Assembly: GCA_024244705.1 (NCBI GenBank)
Contig: JAAEOK010000037.1
Span: 1-64,000, forward strand
Origin: Alphaproteobacteria bacterium
Lineage (GTDB): Bacteria > Pseudomonadota > Alphaproteobacteria > JAAEOK01
Length of the DNA stretch: 64,000 nucleotides
Reading direction: 5' to 3'
Part shown: piece by piece, positions 45,298-53,112 of the stretch
Layout: every line of letters starts with the position of its first letter
How positions within the stretch are numbered: the first letter of the stretch is position 1
The notes under the pieces: generated by a model
Told to the model about the DNA's origin: nothing
What the model saw: the letters and a program-made list of their open reading frames with translations, nothing else
The model's database searches: none
Made by a program: the position numbers and the translations under genes

Positions 45298-46326
45298 TCA
45301 TTCCGCAGCGGCCTCCGCACCGTCAACCTGAGCGGCGGCCCTTTTCCTCAGAAATTGGCGAACGCGCGCGAGACCGACATCGTGCTGATAGAGTGACTCA
45401 CGGTCGCGGGCGTGGGGCGCCATATCTTCGAGGATCACACGATCCTGTTCGAGCACCGCCCAGTGCAAACCTTCCAACCGGTTGCGATAGAGGAAGCGCC
45501 AGACCGATCGTTGCCACCCGGAAACCTTTCGATTGCGCCAAAAAAAGACCATCGTGTTGTTCTCATCGACCGGCGTCGCAAAGCCGACGATGCCGAATGG
45601 CCCGCCCGGACCGAATCGTTCTTGGTATGGTATGGCGAGGCGCAACCATAGACAGCCCGATTCGCCGAACTCGACCCAATCGAAATTGACGCCTTGCTGC
45701 GTCGTTTTCTCAAAGAACAGTCCCTTATCCGTCTTTCGGACCTTCATTTCCGCCGACCTGTCCCCACAAGCCATCGAATGGGATGCCGCATGAAGATAGG
45801 CGCCATGCATCGGGTCCATCACATTATCGATGGCATAGCGGTAATTGCATTTCCAATGGGCGACGCAGAGACGATGGCTAAACTCGGCCGACCACAATTC
45901 CTCGGGGAGTTCCGGCGGGCTCGGCTTCGCAGTTTCGCTGCTGCCGAAGTAGACAAAAATCGCATCAGCCTTTTCCTCGACCGGGTAGCTGCGTACGCAG
46001 TGCTTACCCTTGATCGCGCAATGGTCGGTCGCTGGCACATCGACGACCAGACCGTCGCCGGCGACTTCGACACCGTGATACCAACAGGTAATTCGATCGC
46101 CGAGATTCCAGCCAAGAGACAATCGGGCGCCACGGTGGGGGCAGCGATCCTCGAGCGCGTAAGCCCGTCCATCCTTGTCACGCCAAAGAACGATATTCTG
46201 CGAAAGCCGGGTAATACCGACCGGTGAATCCTGCAATGCCCAGCTTGGCAAAACCGGATGCCAATAGTCCAACAATCCGGAGTTGAGACGGGCCTCGATC
46301 AAGTTTTCGCGATATTCGTCAGTCAT
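45298..46326 (-). CDS. Rieske 2Fe-2S ring-hydroxylating/demethylating oxygenase
   Basis: 342-residue single-subunit type Rieske oxygenase. Rieske site: CPHRGARLSLG near 61-71 and CWYHG near 80-84 supply two Cys and two His. Mononuclear iron site: NVMDPMHGAYLH near 167-178 with the bridging Asp and two His, in the DxxHxxxxH arrangement. The start at ATG 46326 is fixed by AAGGAGGT at 46332-46339, 5 bases upstream. Electrons must come from a ferredoxin/reductase, but none is encoded nearby. Position after the ABC importer genes suggests it carries out the first oxidation of the imported compound. Length and layout resemble vanillate- or phthalate-type oxygenases. Confidence 0.9.
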   Translation of the reverse strand: MTDEYRENLIEARLNSGLLDYWHPVLPSWALQDSPVGITRLSQNIVLWRDKDGRAYALEDRCPHRGARLSLGWNLGDRITCWYHGVEVAGDGLVVDVPATDHCAIKGKHCVRSYPVEEKADAIFVYFGSSETAKPSPPELPEELWSAEFSHRLCVAHWKCNYRYAIDNVMDPMHGAYLHAASHSMACGDRSAEMKVRKTDKGLFFEKTTQQGVNFDWVEFGESGCLWLRLAIPYQERFGPGGPFGIVGFATPVDENNTMVFFWRNRKVSGWQRSVWRFLYRNRLEGLHWAVLEQDRVILEDMAPHARDRESLYQHDVGLARVRQFLRKRAAAQVDGAEAAAE

Positions 46327-46353
46327 TGAATACCTCCTTCCTGCCAAGCGCAG

Positions 46354-47145
46354 CTAGGCCTGACGCAGAGAAGAACTGGGGCGGTAGTGGAGCACTCTCC
46401 GCTCGGTAAGAATGACGGCCAGGTAGGCGGCAATACCAATGACCGTCAACATGATGATCGAGACGAAAACCATGGCGGTGTTGCCGGACCCCTCGCCGAA
46501 TACAAGCAGGTAACCGAGGCCGGTATTGCCGCCGACCAATTCGCCGACGACGACTCCGATGACGGCGAGGGTCGCGCCTATTCGCAGGCCCGAAAACAAC
46601 GGCGGCATGGCGGCATGGAACTCCATTTTTTGGAAAATCTGCCACCGGGTCGCGTTGAACGCACGGGCAAGGTTTATGAGGTCCGGGTCAACCGCCCGTA
46701 TCGCGGACAAGACATTGATCATCACGGGGAAAAAAACAATCAACACAGCGACCAGGATTTTGGGATAGATCGTGTATCCGAACCACAGCACGAACAGCGG
46801 GGCAAACGCGACTTTGGGCGCGATCTGAAGTGCCAGGATATAGGGTGAGAGCACGACTTCGGTCGATGGCGACACGCCCAGAACGTATCCGATCACCACG
46901 CCCAACACCGAGCCTAGGACAAATCCGACAACCACGGTGAGTGCCGTTATCGCGCTGTGGTAAACCAACCGTTCGCCGGCAATCATACGGACGAATTCGT
47001 CGAAGAACGCGGAGGCCGGCGGCACGATATAGGGGGGGACGCCGGTGGCCGGGATCAGCCATTCCCAGATCGCGAGGAACAGGATCAGTACGGCCACACT
47101 GGCCGACACCTCACGCAATCCAACAAATGTACCCGTACCGTTCAT
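46354..47145 (-). CDS. ABC importer permease (TauC/SsuC type)
   Basis: 263-residue inner-membrane permease with about six hydrophobic segments. Seen: LILFLAIWEWLIPATGVP near the N-terminus, the VGFVLGSVLGVVIGY segment, ALQIAPKVAFAPLFVLWFG near 107-125, the EAA loop region around ARAFNATRWQIFQKMEFH near 163-180 and IGVVVGELVGGNTGLGYLL. Works with the binding protein and ATPase encoded upstream. Family members import sulfonates, nitrate, thiamine precursors or aromatic acids; the catabolic neighbours favour an aromatic or N-containing acid. Confidence 0.9.
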   Translation of the reverse strand: MNGTGTFVGLREVSASVAVLILFLAIWEWLIPATGVPPYIVPPASAFFDEFVRMIAGERLVYHSAITALTVVVGFVLGSVLGVVIGYVLGVSPSTEVVLSPYILALQIAPKVAFAPLFVLWFGYTIYPKILVAVLIVFFPVMINVLSAIRAVDPDLINLARAFNATRWQIFQKMEFHAAMPPLFSGLRIGATLAVIGVVVGELVGGNTGLGYLLVFGEGSGNTAMVFVSIIMLTVIGIAAYLAVILTERRVLHYRPSSSLRQA

Positions 47146-47178
47146 CGCATATATGCCCCGATGCCGTATGCCAACAAC

Positions 47179-48177
47179 TCACTCAATAAACTCGTTCGTA
47201 TACAGATCACCGATTTCCGACTTTGAGCGGACGATGCCCTGGTCGAAATAGAAGTCCTGAACGGATGCCAGACGTTCGGGATCCATGGCACCCAGCTTCT
47301 CCTGACCGGGATAAACGTATTCGTTGTAAAGACGGAAAACCGCTTCCATCGCCTTCTCCTTGCCCGCGTGTTGCGGCATCGCCTTCACATAGCCCACGGC
47401 GGCCCCGGCCGGATCGTCCATGATGTCCTTCATTCCATGCAATGTCGCGCGAACTAGTTTGCCGATCAGTTCAGGCTGGTTTTGGATCGTCTCGTCAGAG
47501 GCCAGAATGGCCTGGGCCATGCTCTTGAAGTAGTCCTCGACCGGCATGATCTTGACTTTCACGCCTTGGCCCTGGGCAATCCCAATCCAATCGGGCACCG
47601 CCGACATCGCATCCGATTCGCCGGCGATGAACAATTTCCATACGCCTGCCGGCCCGGCGCCTTGAATATCAACATTGTCCTTAGTCAGACCGACGCTGGC
47701 GAGCGCGCCGAGCAGCGCATAATAGGTGGTGTCCTGATAGGACATCGTGGTTACGATTCGATCCTTCAATGCCGCCGGACCCGTGATACCGCTTCCTTCC
47801 CGCGCGACGAGCTGGGTCAGCGACCGACCGCCGAGGAGTGCGACAGACTTCACCGGAATGCCGTTGGCACGCACGATAATCGGCGTGTCCCCAATGGCGC
47901 CTCCGACGACGGCATTCCCGGCACCGACCTGCTTCGCCACGTCGACACCACCCTTGGCGGCCAGAAACTCGACCTCGAGACCCTCGTCGGCGTAGTAGCC
48001 GCGTGCTTGCGCCAGCATCCAGGGGCCGAAGGCGGGCAGAAACGGTGGCGCCGGCAGAAGATAGTTCACCTTCTGCGGCTCCTGGGCATGACCGCTTGAG
48101 GATTCCATTGCAAAGTCCGTCCATGAGCCGACGAACGCAAAGATTCCAACAATAAGAGCCGTTGAGATTCGCATCAT
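47179..48177 (-). CDS. ABC importer substrate-binding protein (SsuA/THI5-like)
   Basis: 332-residue secreted binding protein. Seen: signal peptide from MMRIST through a hydrophobic core to about SGHAQ near residue 31, then LLPAPPFLPAFGPWMLA, YYADEGLEVEFLAAKGG near 65-81 and AVVGGAIGDTPIIVRANG near 92-109, the pattern of NMT1/SsuA-like proteins. GGGAG lies about 9-10 bases before ATG 48177 (48174 is also possible); the open frame to 48231 overlaps the ATPase gene. It delivers the ligand to the TauC/SsuC-type permease. Confidence 0.88.
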   Translation of the reverse strand: MMRISTALIVGIFAFVGSWTDFAMESSSGHAQEPQKVNYLLPAPPFLPAFGPWMLAQARGYYADEGLEVEFLAAKGGVDVAKQVGAGNAVVGGAIGDTPIIVRANGIPVKSVALLGGRSLTQLVAREGSGITGPAALKDRIVTTMSYQDTTYYALLGALASVGLTKDNVDIQGAGPAGVWKLFIAGESDAMSAVPDWIGIAQGQGVKVKIMPVEDYFKSMAQAILASDETIQNQPELIGKLVRATLHGMKDIMDDPAGAAVGYVKAMPQHAGKEKAMEAVFRLYNEYVYPGQEKLGAMDPERLASVQDFYFDQGIVRSKSEIGDLYTNEFIE

Positions 48178-48227
48178 CCCGTTAATCTCCCTGGTTTTTC
48201 TCAATGAGAAGATTTCCCCGAATGTTC

Positions 48228-49046
48228 TCATATTTCCTCATCACAAGCGTGTTCCTCGATGTGAAGCAGACTCATGAGTTCGGTGACGAACTCGCCGACG
48301 CGCCTATGCTGGCGGCGCGACATCGGGTTGTCGCGATCGGGCAGATCGACGACGATTTCTTGAATGATCTTTCCGGGGCGCCGGCTCATGGCCAGGATGC
48401 GGTCTGAGAGCGCCACCGACTCCGCGAGATCGTGGGTTATGAAAATCGTTGTCTTTTGTGCATCGGCCACCGTTCGCGCGAGGTCCTGTTGCAGCACCAT
48501 TTTGGTCTGTGCGTCGAGCGCTGAGAAAGGTTCGTCGAGCAACAAAACCGACGGATCGACGGCGAGCGTTCTCGCGAGCGCCGCCCGTTGCCGCATGCCA
48601 CCGGAGAGCTGATGGGGGTAGTGGTCTACAAATTGGTCGAGGCGGCATTTCTCGAGCAGTCCGAGAGCCCGGGGGCGGCGGTCCCGGGCCGGAGTTTTCA
48701 TGATCTCAAGTCCAATCTCGACATTCTGGCGAATGGTACGCCATGGCAGTAGAAGATCCTTCTGAAGCATGAAGGCGACATGGGAGTTGGGTCGGTCGAC
48801 CGTGGTACCGTCGATCACGACCCTGCCTTCGGTCGGCTGATAGAGACCGGAACCCATATTCAACAAGGTACTCTTGCCGCAGCCGCTCGGCCCAATCAAC
48901 GACACCACCTCGCCATCCCAAACCGATAGTGTGACGTCCTCCACGGCAGTTATCACTTCATCGTTTGGAGCACCGCGCCCACGCTTGCCGAAGCGTTTGG
49001 TGACGCCCCGGAATTCGATGCGGACGCTTGGTGAGGCGCTACCCAC
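48228..49046 (-). CDS. ABC importer ATP-binding protein (TauB/SsuB type)
   Basis: 272-residue ATPase: Walker A GPSGCGKST near 52-60, Q-loop FMLQKDLLLPW, signature LSGGMRQR near 149-156, Walker B VLLLDEPFSALD near 168-179 and H-loop ITHDLAE near 201-207. GTG 49046 is the start; it overlaps the end of the small HTH-like gene by 8 bases. Energises the adjacent permease. Confidence 0.9.
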   Translation of the reverse strand: MGSASPSVRIEFRGVTKRFGKRGRGAPNDEVITAVEDVTLSVWDGEVVSLIGPSGCGKSTLLNMGSGLYQPTEGRVVIDGTTVDRPNSHVAFMLQKDLLLPWRTIRQNVEIGLEIMKTPARDRRPRALGLLEKCRLDQFVDHYPHQLSGGMRQRAALARTLAVDPSVLLLDEPFSALDAQTKMVLQQDLARTVADAQKTTIFITHDLAESVALSDRILAMSRRPGKIIQEIVVDLPDRDNPMSRRQHRRVGEFVTELMSLLHIEEHACDEEI

Positions 49047-49335
49047 CGAGGCGCTTCATTTCCGCCTCGAACGACGCGGCGGTCCAGGGGCTCCCATCGG
49101 GCGCCGGTACACCAATATCGTTGAGTCGTGCGACCAGGGGCTCAAGCTCGGTAATGCCGGCCTCGAAACATGCCTCCAAGGCATCGCCGAGCCGATTCTC
49201 GTACTCTGTCGGCGGCGCCGGTCTGGTCTGCCATACGATATTCTCGCTCCGACCCGGAGCCTCGACGCGTTCGCTCCGGCCAATACCATCGCCCTGCGTT
49301 CCATCGCGGCTCTTCAAGAATGGATTGTGGTCCAT
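49039..49335 (-). CDS. Small helix-turn-helix-like protein (recombinase-like C-terminal motif)
   Basis: 98-residue protein. GAGG lies 5-6 bases before the ATG at 49335 and the gene overlaps the ABC ATPase by 8 bases, so it looks real. The N-terminal half (DHNPFLKSRDGTQGDGIGR) is polar. The C-terminal half forms helices and ends GVPAPDGSPWTAASFEAEM, which resembles the GxxxPxGxxWTxxxVxxxL helix-turn-helix of serine-recombinase DNA-binding tails. No catalytic recombinase domain exists. I recall similar small proteins beside Rieske/ABC clusters, but their role is unknown; a DNA-binding or adaptor function is a guess. It is the first gene of the 17-gene run. Confidence 0.68.
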   Translation of the reverse strand: MDHNPFLKSRDGTQGDGIGRSERVEAPGRSENIVWQTRPAPPTEYENRLGDALEACFEAGITELEPLVARLNDIGVPAPDGSPWTAASFEAEMKRLGG

Positions 49336-49470
49336 AGCTTCCTCATCGAATGCGACAACGCCCTAAGATCGCCAGTTATCGAATTCTGGTCGTTCGGCCC
49401 GGAATGTTGGAGCCAACAAACATCAATATCTTCAAATTGTCTCATATATAAAAAATTGATTACCATATAA

Positions 49471-49499
49471 AACATAGAACAGGTTAAAATCGGTTGCAA
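49471..49499 (-). promoter_or_regulatory. Candidate sigma-70 promoter for the large catabolic run
   Basis: On the minus strand TTGCAA (49494-49499) and TATGTT (49471-49476) are separated by exactly 17 bases within a strongly AT-rich stretch, about 135 bases upstream of the first gene of the run. Each hexamer matches 4 of 6 consensus positions. Confidence 0.4.
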
Positions 49500-49543
49500 G
49501 CACAAGTCGCCACTTGCCGGTAGTTCGCCAACGGTTCATCGAA

Positions 49544-50344
49544 TCAGGCCACTGCACCGGAACTATCCAGGCCAAGTCTTTCGCGGAGGTGGTGGGCGAT
49601 TGCCTGATACGATGAATCCGAGCGGATATCCTTGTCGCTGCGGTCGACACCGAAAGGAACGCTCACCTCTTCAATGACGCGGCCTGGACGCTGCGACATG
49701 ACCAGCACCCGGTCCGAGAGCAGCACCGCCTCATCAATGCTGTGGGTGACAAAGAGAATGGTCTTTCTGGTCCGCTGCCAGATTTTCAGCAACTCCTTCT
49801 GCATGACCTCGCGGGTGATGGCATCGAGGGCGCCAAACGGCTCGTCCATGAGCAGGATTTCCGGTTCGTGGATCAAGGCACGGCAGATCGCGACCCGCTG
49901 CTGCATCCCACCGGAAAGCTCCGCCGGATAGCGTTGCTCGAACCCCTCGAGCCCGACCATGGAAATCAACTCGCGGGCGCGCTCGATGTAGGCGTCACGG
50001 CGATATCCGAGGGCCTCGATCGGGAGAAGGACATTGCGAATGATCGTCCGCCAAGGCGGCAGAGCTGGCGTTTGAAAGACCATACCGGTCTTCGTTTCCT
50101 GATCGAGATGTGGCCTTCCATCAATCGAGATATTTCCGCTCGTGGGCTGCACAACGCCCAGTATGATCTTCAAAAGCGTGCTCTTGCCGCACCCGCTGGG
50201 GCCAATAATGGTGACGAATTCGCCGCGGTTCGCCTCCAATTCAATACCCTCGAGCGCAACAACCGATCCGGTTCTCGTCTCATAGGTTTTGCTCAGTTCC
50301 GCGACCGCAACATGCACCGTCGATCCGACGTCGGCCGCCACCAT
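49544..50344 (-). CDS. ABC importer ATP-binding protein, second tau-type system
   Basis: 266-residue ATPase: Walker A GPSGCGKST near 46-54, Q-loop VFQTPALPPW, signature LSGGMQQR near 146-153, Walker B ILLMDEPFGALD near 165-176 and H-loop VTHSIDE. The start at ATG 50344 is 2 bases after the stop of the permease fragment, so the longer frame to 50395 within that gene is not used. It parallels the ATPase of the intact importer downstream but its own permease is truncated and no binding protein follows, so the system may be non-functional or rely on the other permease. Confidence 0.88.
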   Translation of the reverse strand: MVAADVGSTVHVAVAELSKTYETRTGSVVALEGIELEANRGEFVTIIGPSGCGKSTLLKIILGVVQPTSGNISIDGRPHLDQETKTGMVFQTPALPPWRTIIRNVLLPIEALGYRRDAYIERARELISMVGLEGFEQRYPAELSGGMQQRVAICRALIHEPEILLMDEPFGALDAITREVMQKELLKIWQRTRKTILFVTHSIDEAVLLSDRVLVMSQRPGRVIEEVSVPFGVDRSDKDIRSDSSYQAIAHHLRERLGLDSSGAVA

Positions 50345-50346
50345 GG

Positions 50347-50721
50347 CTAGGCTTCGCCCTCGTCGCTTTCTCGGGCCCAAGGAACGAGGAGCCACCGCAA
50401 CGCGCCCACGATCCAGAACAAGCTAATGCCGATGGCCGCAAGGACGATGATGGCACCAAAGGTAAGCGCGGTATCGTTATTGGCCGTACCGCTGAAAACC
50501 ATATAGCCCAGGCCTTCATTGGCGGCGACGAACTCGCCGACAACGGCGCCGATCACGGCCAACGTGATCGAAATACGCATTCCGGCGAAAATGTAAGGCA
50601 ACGCGTTCGGAAAGCGAATCATGATGAAAATGCGCCAACGTGAAGCCCGCAGACCTCTCATCAGTTCGATCAATTCTTGTGGCACGCGCCTCGGATGGTT
50701 CCGAACGACATTGAGCGACAC
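50347..50721 (-). pseudogene. 5'-truncated ABC permease (TauC/SsuC type)
   Basis: Only 124 residues remain of a permease that normally has about 250. The fragment covers the EAA loop (LMRGLRASRWRIFIMIRFPN in pieces) and the last helices (AVIGAVVGEFVAANEGLGY, IIVLAAIGISLFWIVGAL). Coding similarity continues a few codons upstream of GTG 50721 as PVF, then meets an in-frame TAG at about 50733, and beyond that no permease-like sequence is seen. Its 3' end is 2 bases from the ATPase start. I read it as a remnant left by deletion or recombination rather than a working gene. Confidence 0.75.
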
Positions 50722-51099
50722 GAAAACAGGCTAATACTTTGTGGTGAATCCCACAGCGCTGGCCCTACCATTAGGCCACTCTGACCATGGATATCATGTT
50801 CGGTAGTGGGTGAAGGGCAATGCAGTTGGCAGATTTGGACACCGCGAGCAGAAGAAGACATAGAGATGTGATCTCCGCCTGGGCTTTCTATGCGGCATTG
50901 GTCCTCGTGAGCGCAGCGATTTCTAGCTTATGGGCGTAATCTGCTTCGACCGGATCCGCACGCTCCGAATGGACAGGCGGCCCGAGTATTATTGGTCTGA
51001 AAAGCGGCGAAATTTGAAGTCGGCTACCTAGGCGGCCTCACTGAGCGCGGCCGGCTCGATGTTGACCGCCTTGGGGGCATTCACTACCTTGCTTGGGCT
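50722..51099. other. Gene-free stretch at the break of the permease fragment
   Basis: No convincing gene on either strand. Near the break, minus-strand bases about 50740-50790 can fold into GGCC-TAATGGTAG-GGCC, like a tRNA D-arm, followed by TGTGG-GATTCA-CCACA, but a full cloverleaf cannot be drawn. It could be a degraded tRNA or chance. The remainder leads up to the SET-domain gene and presumably contains its promoter. Confidence 0.4.
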
Positions 51100-51462
51100 G
51101 TGTGTCCCCATATCAAGAGATTAGTCGACTTGAGCCGAAATCGTGCACCATCCAAGCCCCAGCTTGTCACAGTCGAATCCAGCCCCATTCACGGGAAAGG
51201 TTTATTCGCCACCCGGCGCATCACGAAGGGCGAGTTGATCGGAGCCTATGAAGGGAAGCCGACACGCCGCAGCGGGCGTTATGTCTTGTGGGTCGAAGGC
51301 GACGACGGCAGCTACAGGGGCGTCCGCGGCACCAACGAGCTTCGATACCTGAACCACCGGTCGAGGCCGAACGCCAGATTTGAGGATGACAGGCTCTATG
51401 CTATTCGCAGCATTCCTGCTGGCACGGAAATCACGATTCACTACGGCGAGGATTGGAAATAG
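51100..51462 (+). CDS. Small SET-domain protein (putative lysine methyltransferase)
   Basis: 120-residue protein made almost wholly of a SET domain. Seen: ESSPIHGKGLFATRRITKGE near 26-45 (cofactor-binding GxGL motif), GAYEGKPTRR, the RYLNHRSRPNARFED stretch near 82-96 matching the RxxNHSxxPN motif, and a C-terminal ITIHYGEDW near 110-118 matching the conserved Tyr motif. No pre-SET or other domain is present. Start GTG 51100 or TTG 51130; the domain itself begins near residue 22. Bacterial single-domain SET proteins may methylate ribosomal or nucleoid proteins. It is an isolated plus-strand gene, not co-transcribed with neighbours. Confidence 0.82.
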   Translation: MCPHIKRLVDLSRNRAPSKPQLVTVESSPIHGKGLFATRRITKGELIGAYEGKPTRRSGRYVLWVEGDDGSYRGVRGTNELRYLNHRSRPNARFEDDRLYAIRSIPAGTEITIHYGEDWK

Positions 51463-51540
51463 GGCGGTCGACCTGGTGATTGCCCGCGTGTGTCGCATGA
51501 CCCCATGGTGAATGCGCGAAATCGTCGATTCGCAACCTCA

Positions 51541-52938
51541 TCAATATGGAAACAGCTGCTGGCGAAGTTGTTCCGCGCTATGAAATGGGCGATGGGGACA
51601 TTTGGCGGTCGTTGTTGTTAACGTAGCCTCGTCCGAAATTGGCTCCGTCACGATTTCATGATAGACGCCGCGGCCAAAGACATATTTGTCAAATTCTGCA
51701 TCCAAGCGATTTCCAAAAAAACCCTCAAGCATCGCCTTGAACTCGTTCACGCTGATCGACTGGTATCTCTTTCGTTCGAAATACATGCGTAAAAAGGCTT
51801 CAAGGCCGCCCTCGTTGGTGGTTCGATTGTCGAGAAACGTCAAGAATTCACGGCCACTACTATACGCTGCCACTTTTGTAATGCGCGCATAGGGCGAATC
51901 GAATGCTAATCCCGAGAGTGCGGGTTTCGGTTCATCGGCTGAACGCGAATAACCTTCGTCGCCCCAACTCGCGATCGCTTCATCGATCCAGCCCGCGCTG
52001 CCCGATGCGGGCGCAATACACCTGGCAAAATAGCAGTGATCGAGTTCGTGTCGTATCGAGGCAAAGTCGGTTGCCGTCGCTCCGGCATGCTCCATTCCGC
52101 CCCATCCGTCTGGCATGGTCAATATCGTGACCGCCGGGTATGGAAAAGGCCCAAATCTAACTTCCAACTCCTTCAGGCTTCTCTTCGCTCCATCGAAGAA
52201 ATCCTCCAGGCGATCACCGAACGATCCCTTTTCCCCGTATATGTAAATGGGGAACTGGCGCCCCCCCTCGGTTTCATACAAGCCGTTCAGAAACTTGTAA
52301 GGTTCCGCCGGCAACAGATGGAACCAGGGGAAAGAGGTCGTAAAATGGGCGGGATATTCGAAATCCCAGACATCTGGTGAAGACGCCGATACCTTGCCCG
52401 TGTTCGATATTAATGTGTGTTCACGCGATCCACCGAACACCTCTACATGCATCGAAATCTTGAAGTGATCGAACTCGAAATTGGACGGCAGGTATGACCC
52501 GAGGAATCGGTTCGTCGCCTCTTCCTCGAAGATATCCGACATATGAAATATGCAGCCGACCGATTTTTCGTCCCAGCGGATGGGATGGGGCTTCGTTTCA
52601 ACGTCCTCAAGTTGGTGCCGAACGGTCAGGCGATGGAGGCCAGGTGATATTTCCTGCTTGAGCACCATTAGCGGCGCCTTGGTTCCGGGGGCCCAATCGG
52701 AATCGCAAGTGACTTTCTCGCCATTGAGGTGCGCCGACACTTTGTGTGGACGAATATTTAGCTCGAAAGCCGGCCAACCGGTGTCTTCGGATCTAAATAC
52801 AATTTCCGAGCGTACCGCGGCCGTCTTGGTGGATGTGTGGAATGTGATGTCGTAGTGAGCGCTGAGAAAATCCACGAAGATAATTCGTGTTCCCTCGCTG
52901 CCGTCGAAGGGCGGGGGCGCATATAAGAGATCAGACAT
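51541..52938 (-). CDS. M1-type (gluzincin) metallopeptidase-like protein
   Basis: 465 residues. The zinc site is complete: HELDH near 306-310 and a Glu in GWIDEAIASW 19 positions after the last His, the HExxH-x18-E spacing of M1 aminopeptidases and leukotriene A4 hydrolase. Before it GGMEHAGA replaces the usual GAMEN exopeptidase motif. The N-terminal 200 residues are beta-rich, as in M1 proteins, but no signal peptide is seen, and total length is about half that of a typical M1 enzyme since the C-terminal helical domain is short. AAGGAGA lies 7 bases before ATG 52938. Substrate and localisation unknown; a compact or specialised aminopeptidase is likely. Confidence 0.83.
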   Translation of the reverse strand: MSDLLYAPPPFDGSEGTRIIFVDFLSAHYDITFHTSTKTAAVRSEIVFRSEDTGWPAFELNIRPHKVSAHLNGEKVTCDSDWAPGTKAPLMVLKQEISPGLHRLTVRHQLEDVETKPHPIRWDEKSVGCIFHMSDIFEEEATNRFLGSYLPSNFEFDHFKISMHVEVFGGSREHTLISNTGKVSASSPDVWDFEYPAHFTTSFPWFHLLPAEPYKFLNGLYETEGGRQFPIYIYGEKGSFGDRLEDFFDGAKRSLKELEVRFGPFPYPAVTILTMPDGWGGMEHAGATATDFASIRHELDHCYFARCIAPASGSAGWIDEAIASWGDEGYSRSADEPKPALSGLAFDSPYARITKVAAYSSGREFLTFLDNRTTNEGGLEAFLRMYFERKRYQSISVNEFKAMLEGFFGNRLDAEFDKYVFGRGVYHEIVTEPISDEATLTTTTAKCPHRPFHSAEQLRQQLFPY

Positions 52939-53112
52939 CAGTAGGTCTCCTTGGCGATGGAGCATAACCTGGGCTCAACCATTGTCACTGTGACTATCCC
53001 CACAATTGCATTTCGCAACGTTGCGTCGATGCGCGCCGGCTACGGCACTCCCCAAGCCGACCGGAGAATCGCTCTCGCAGTTATGAAACTACTGATGTGC
53101 CGTTCCCGGTGG

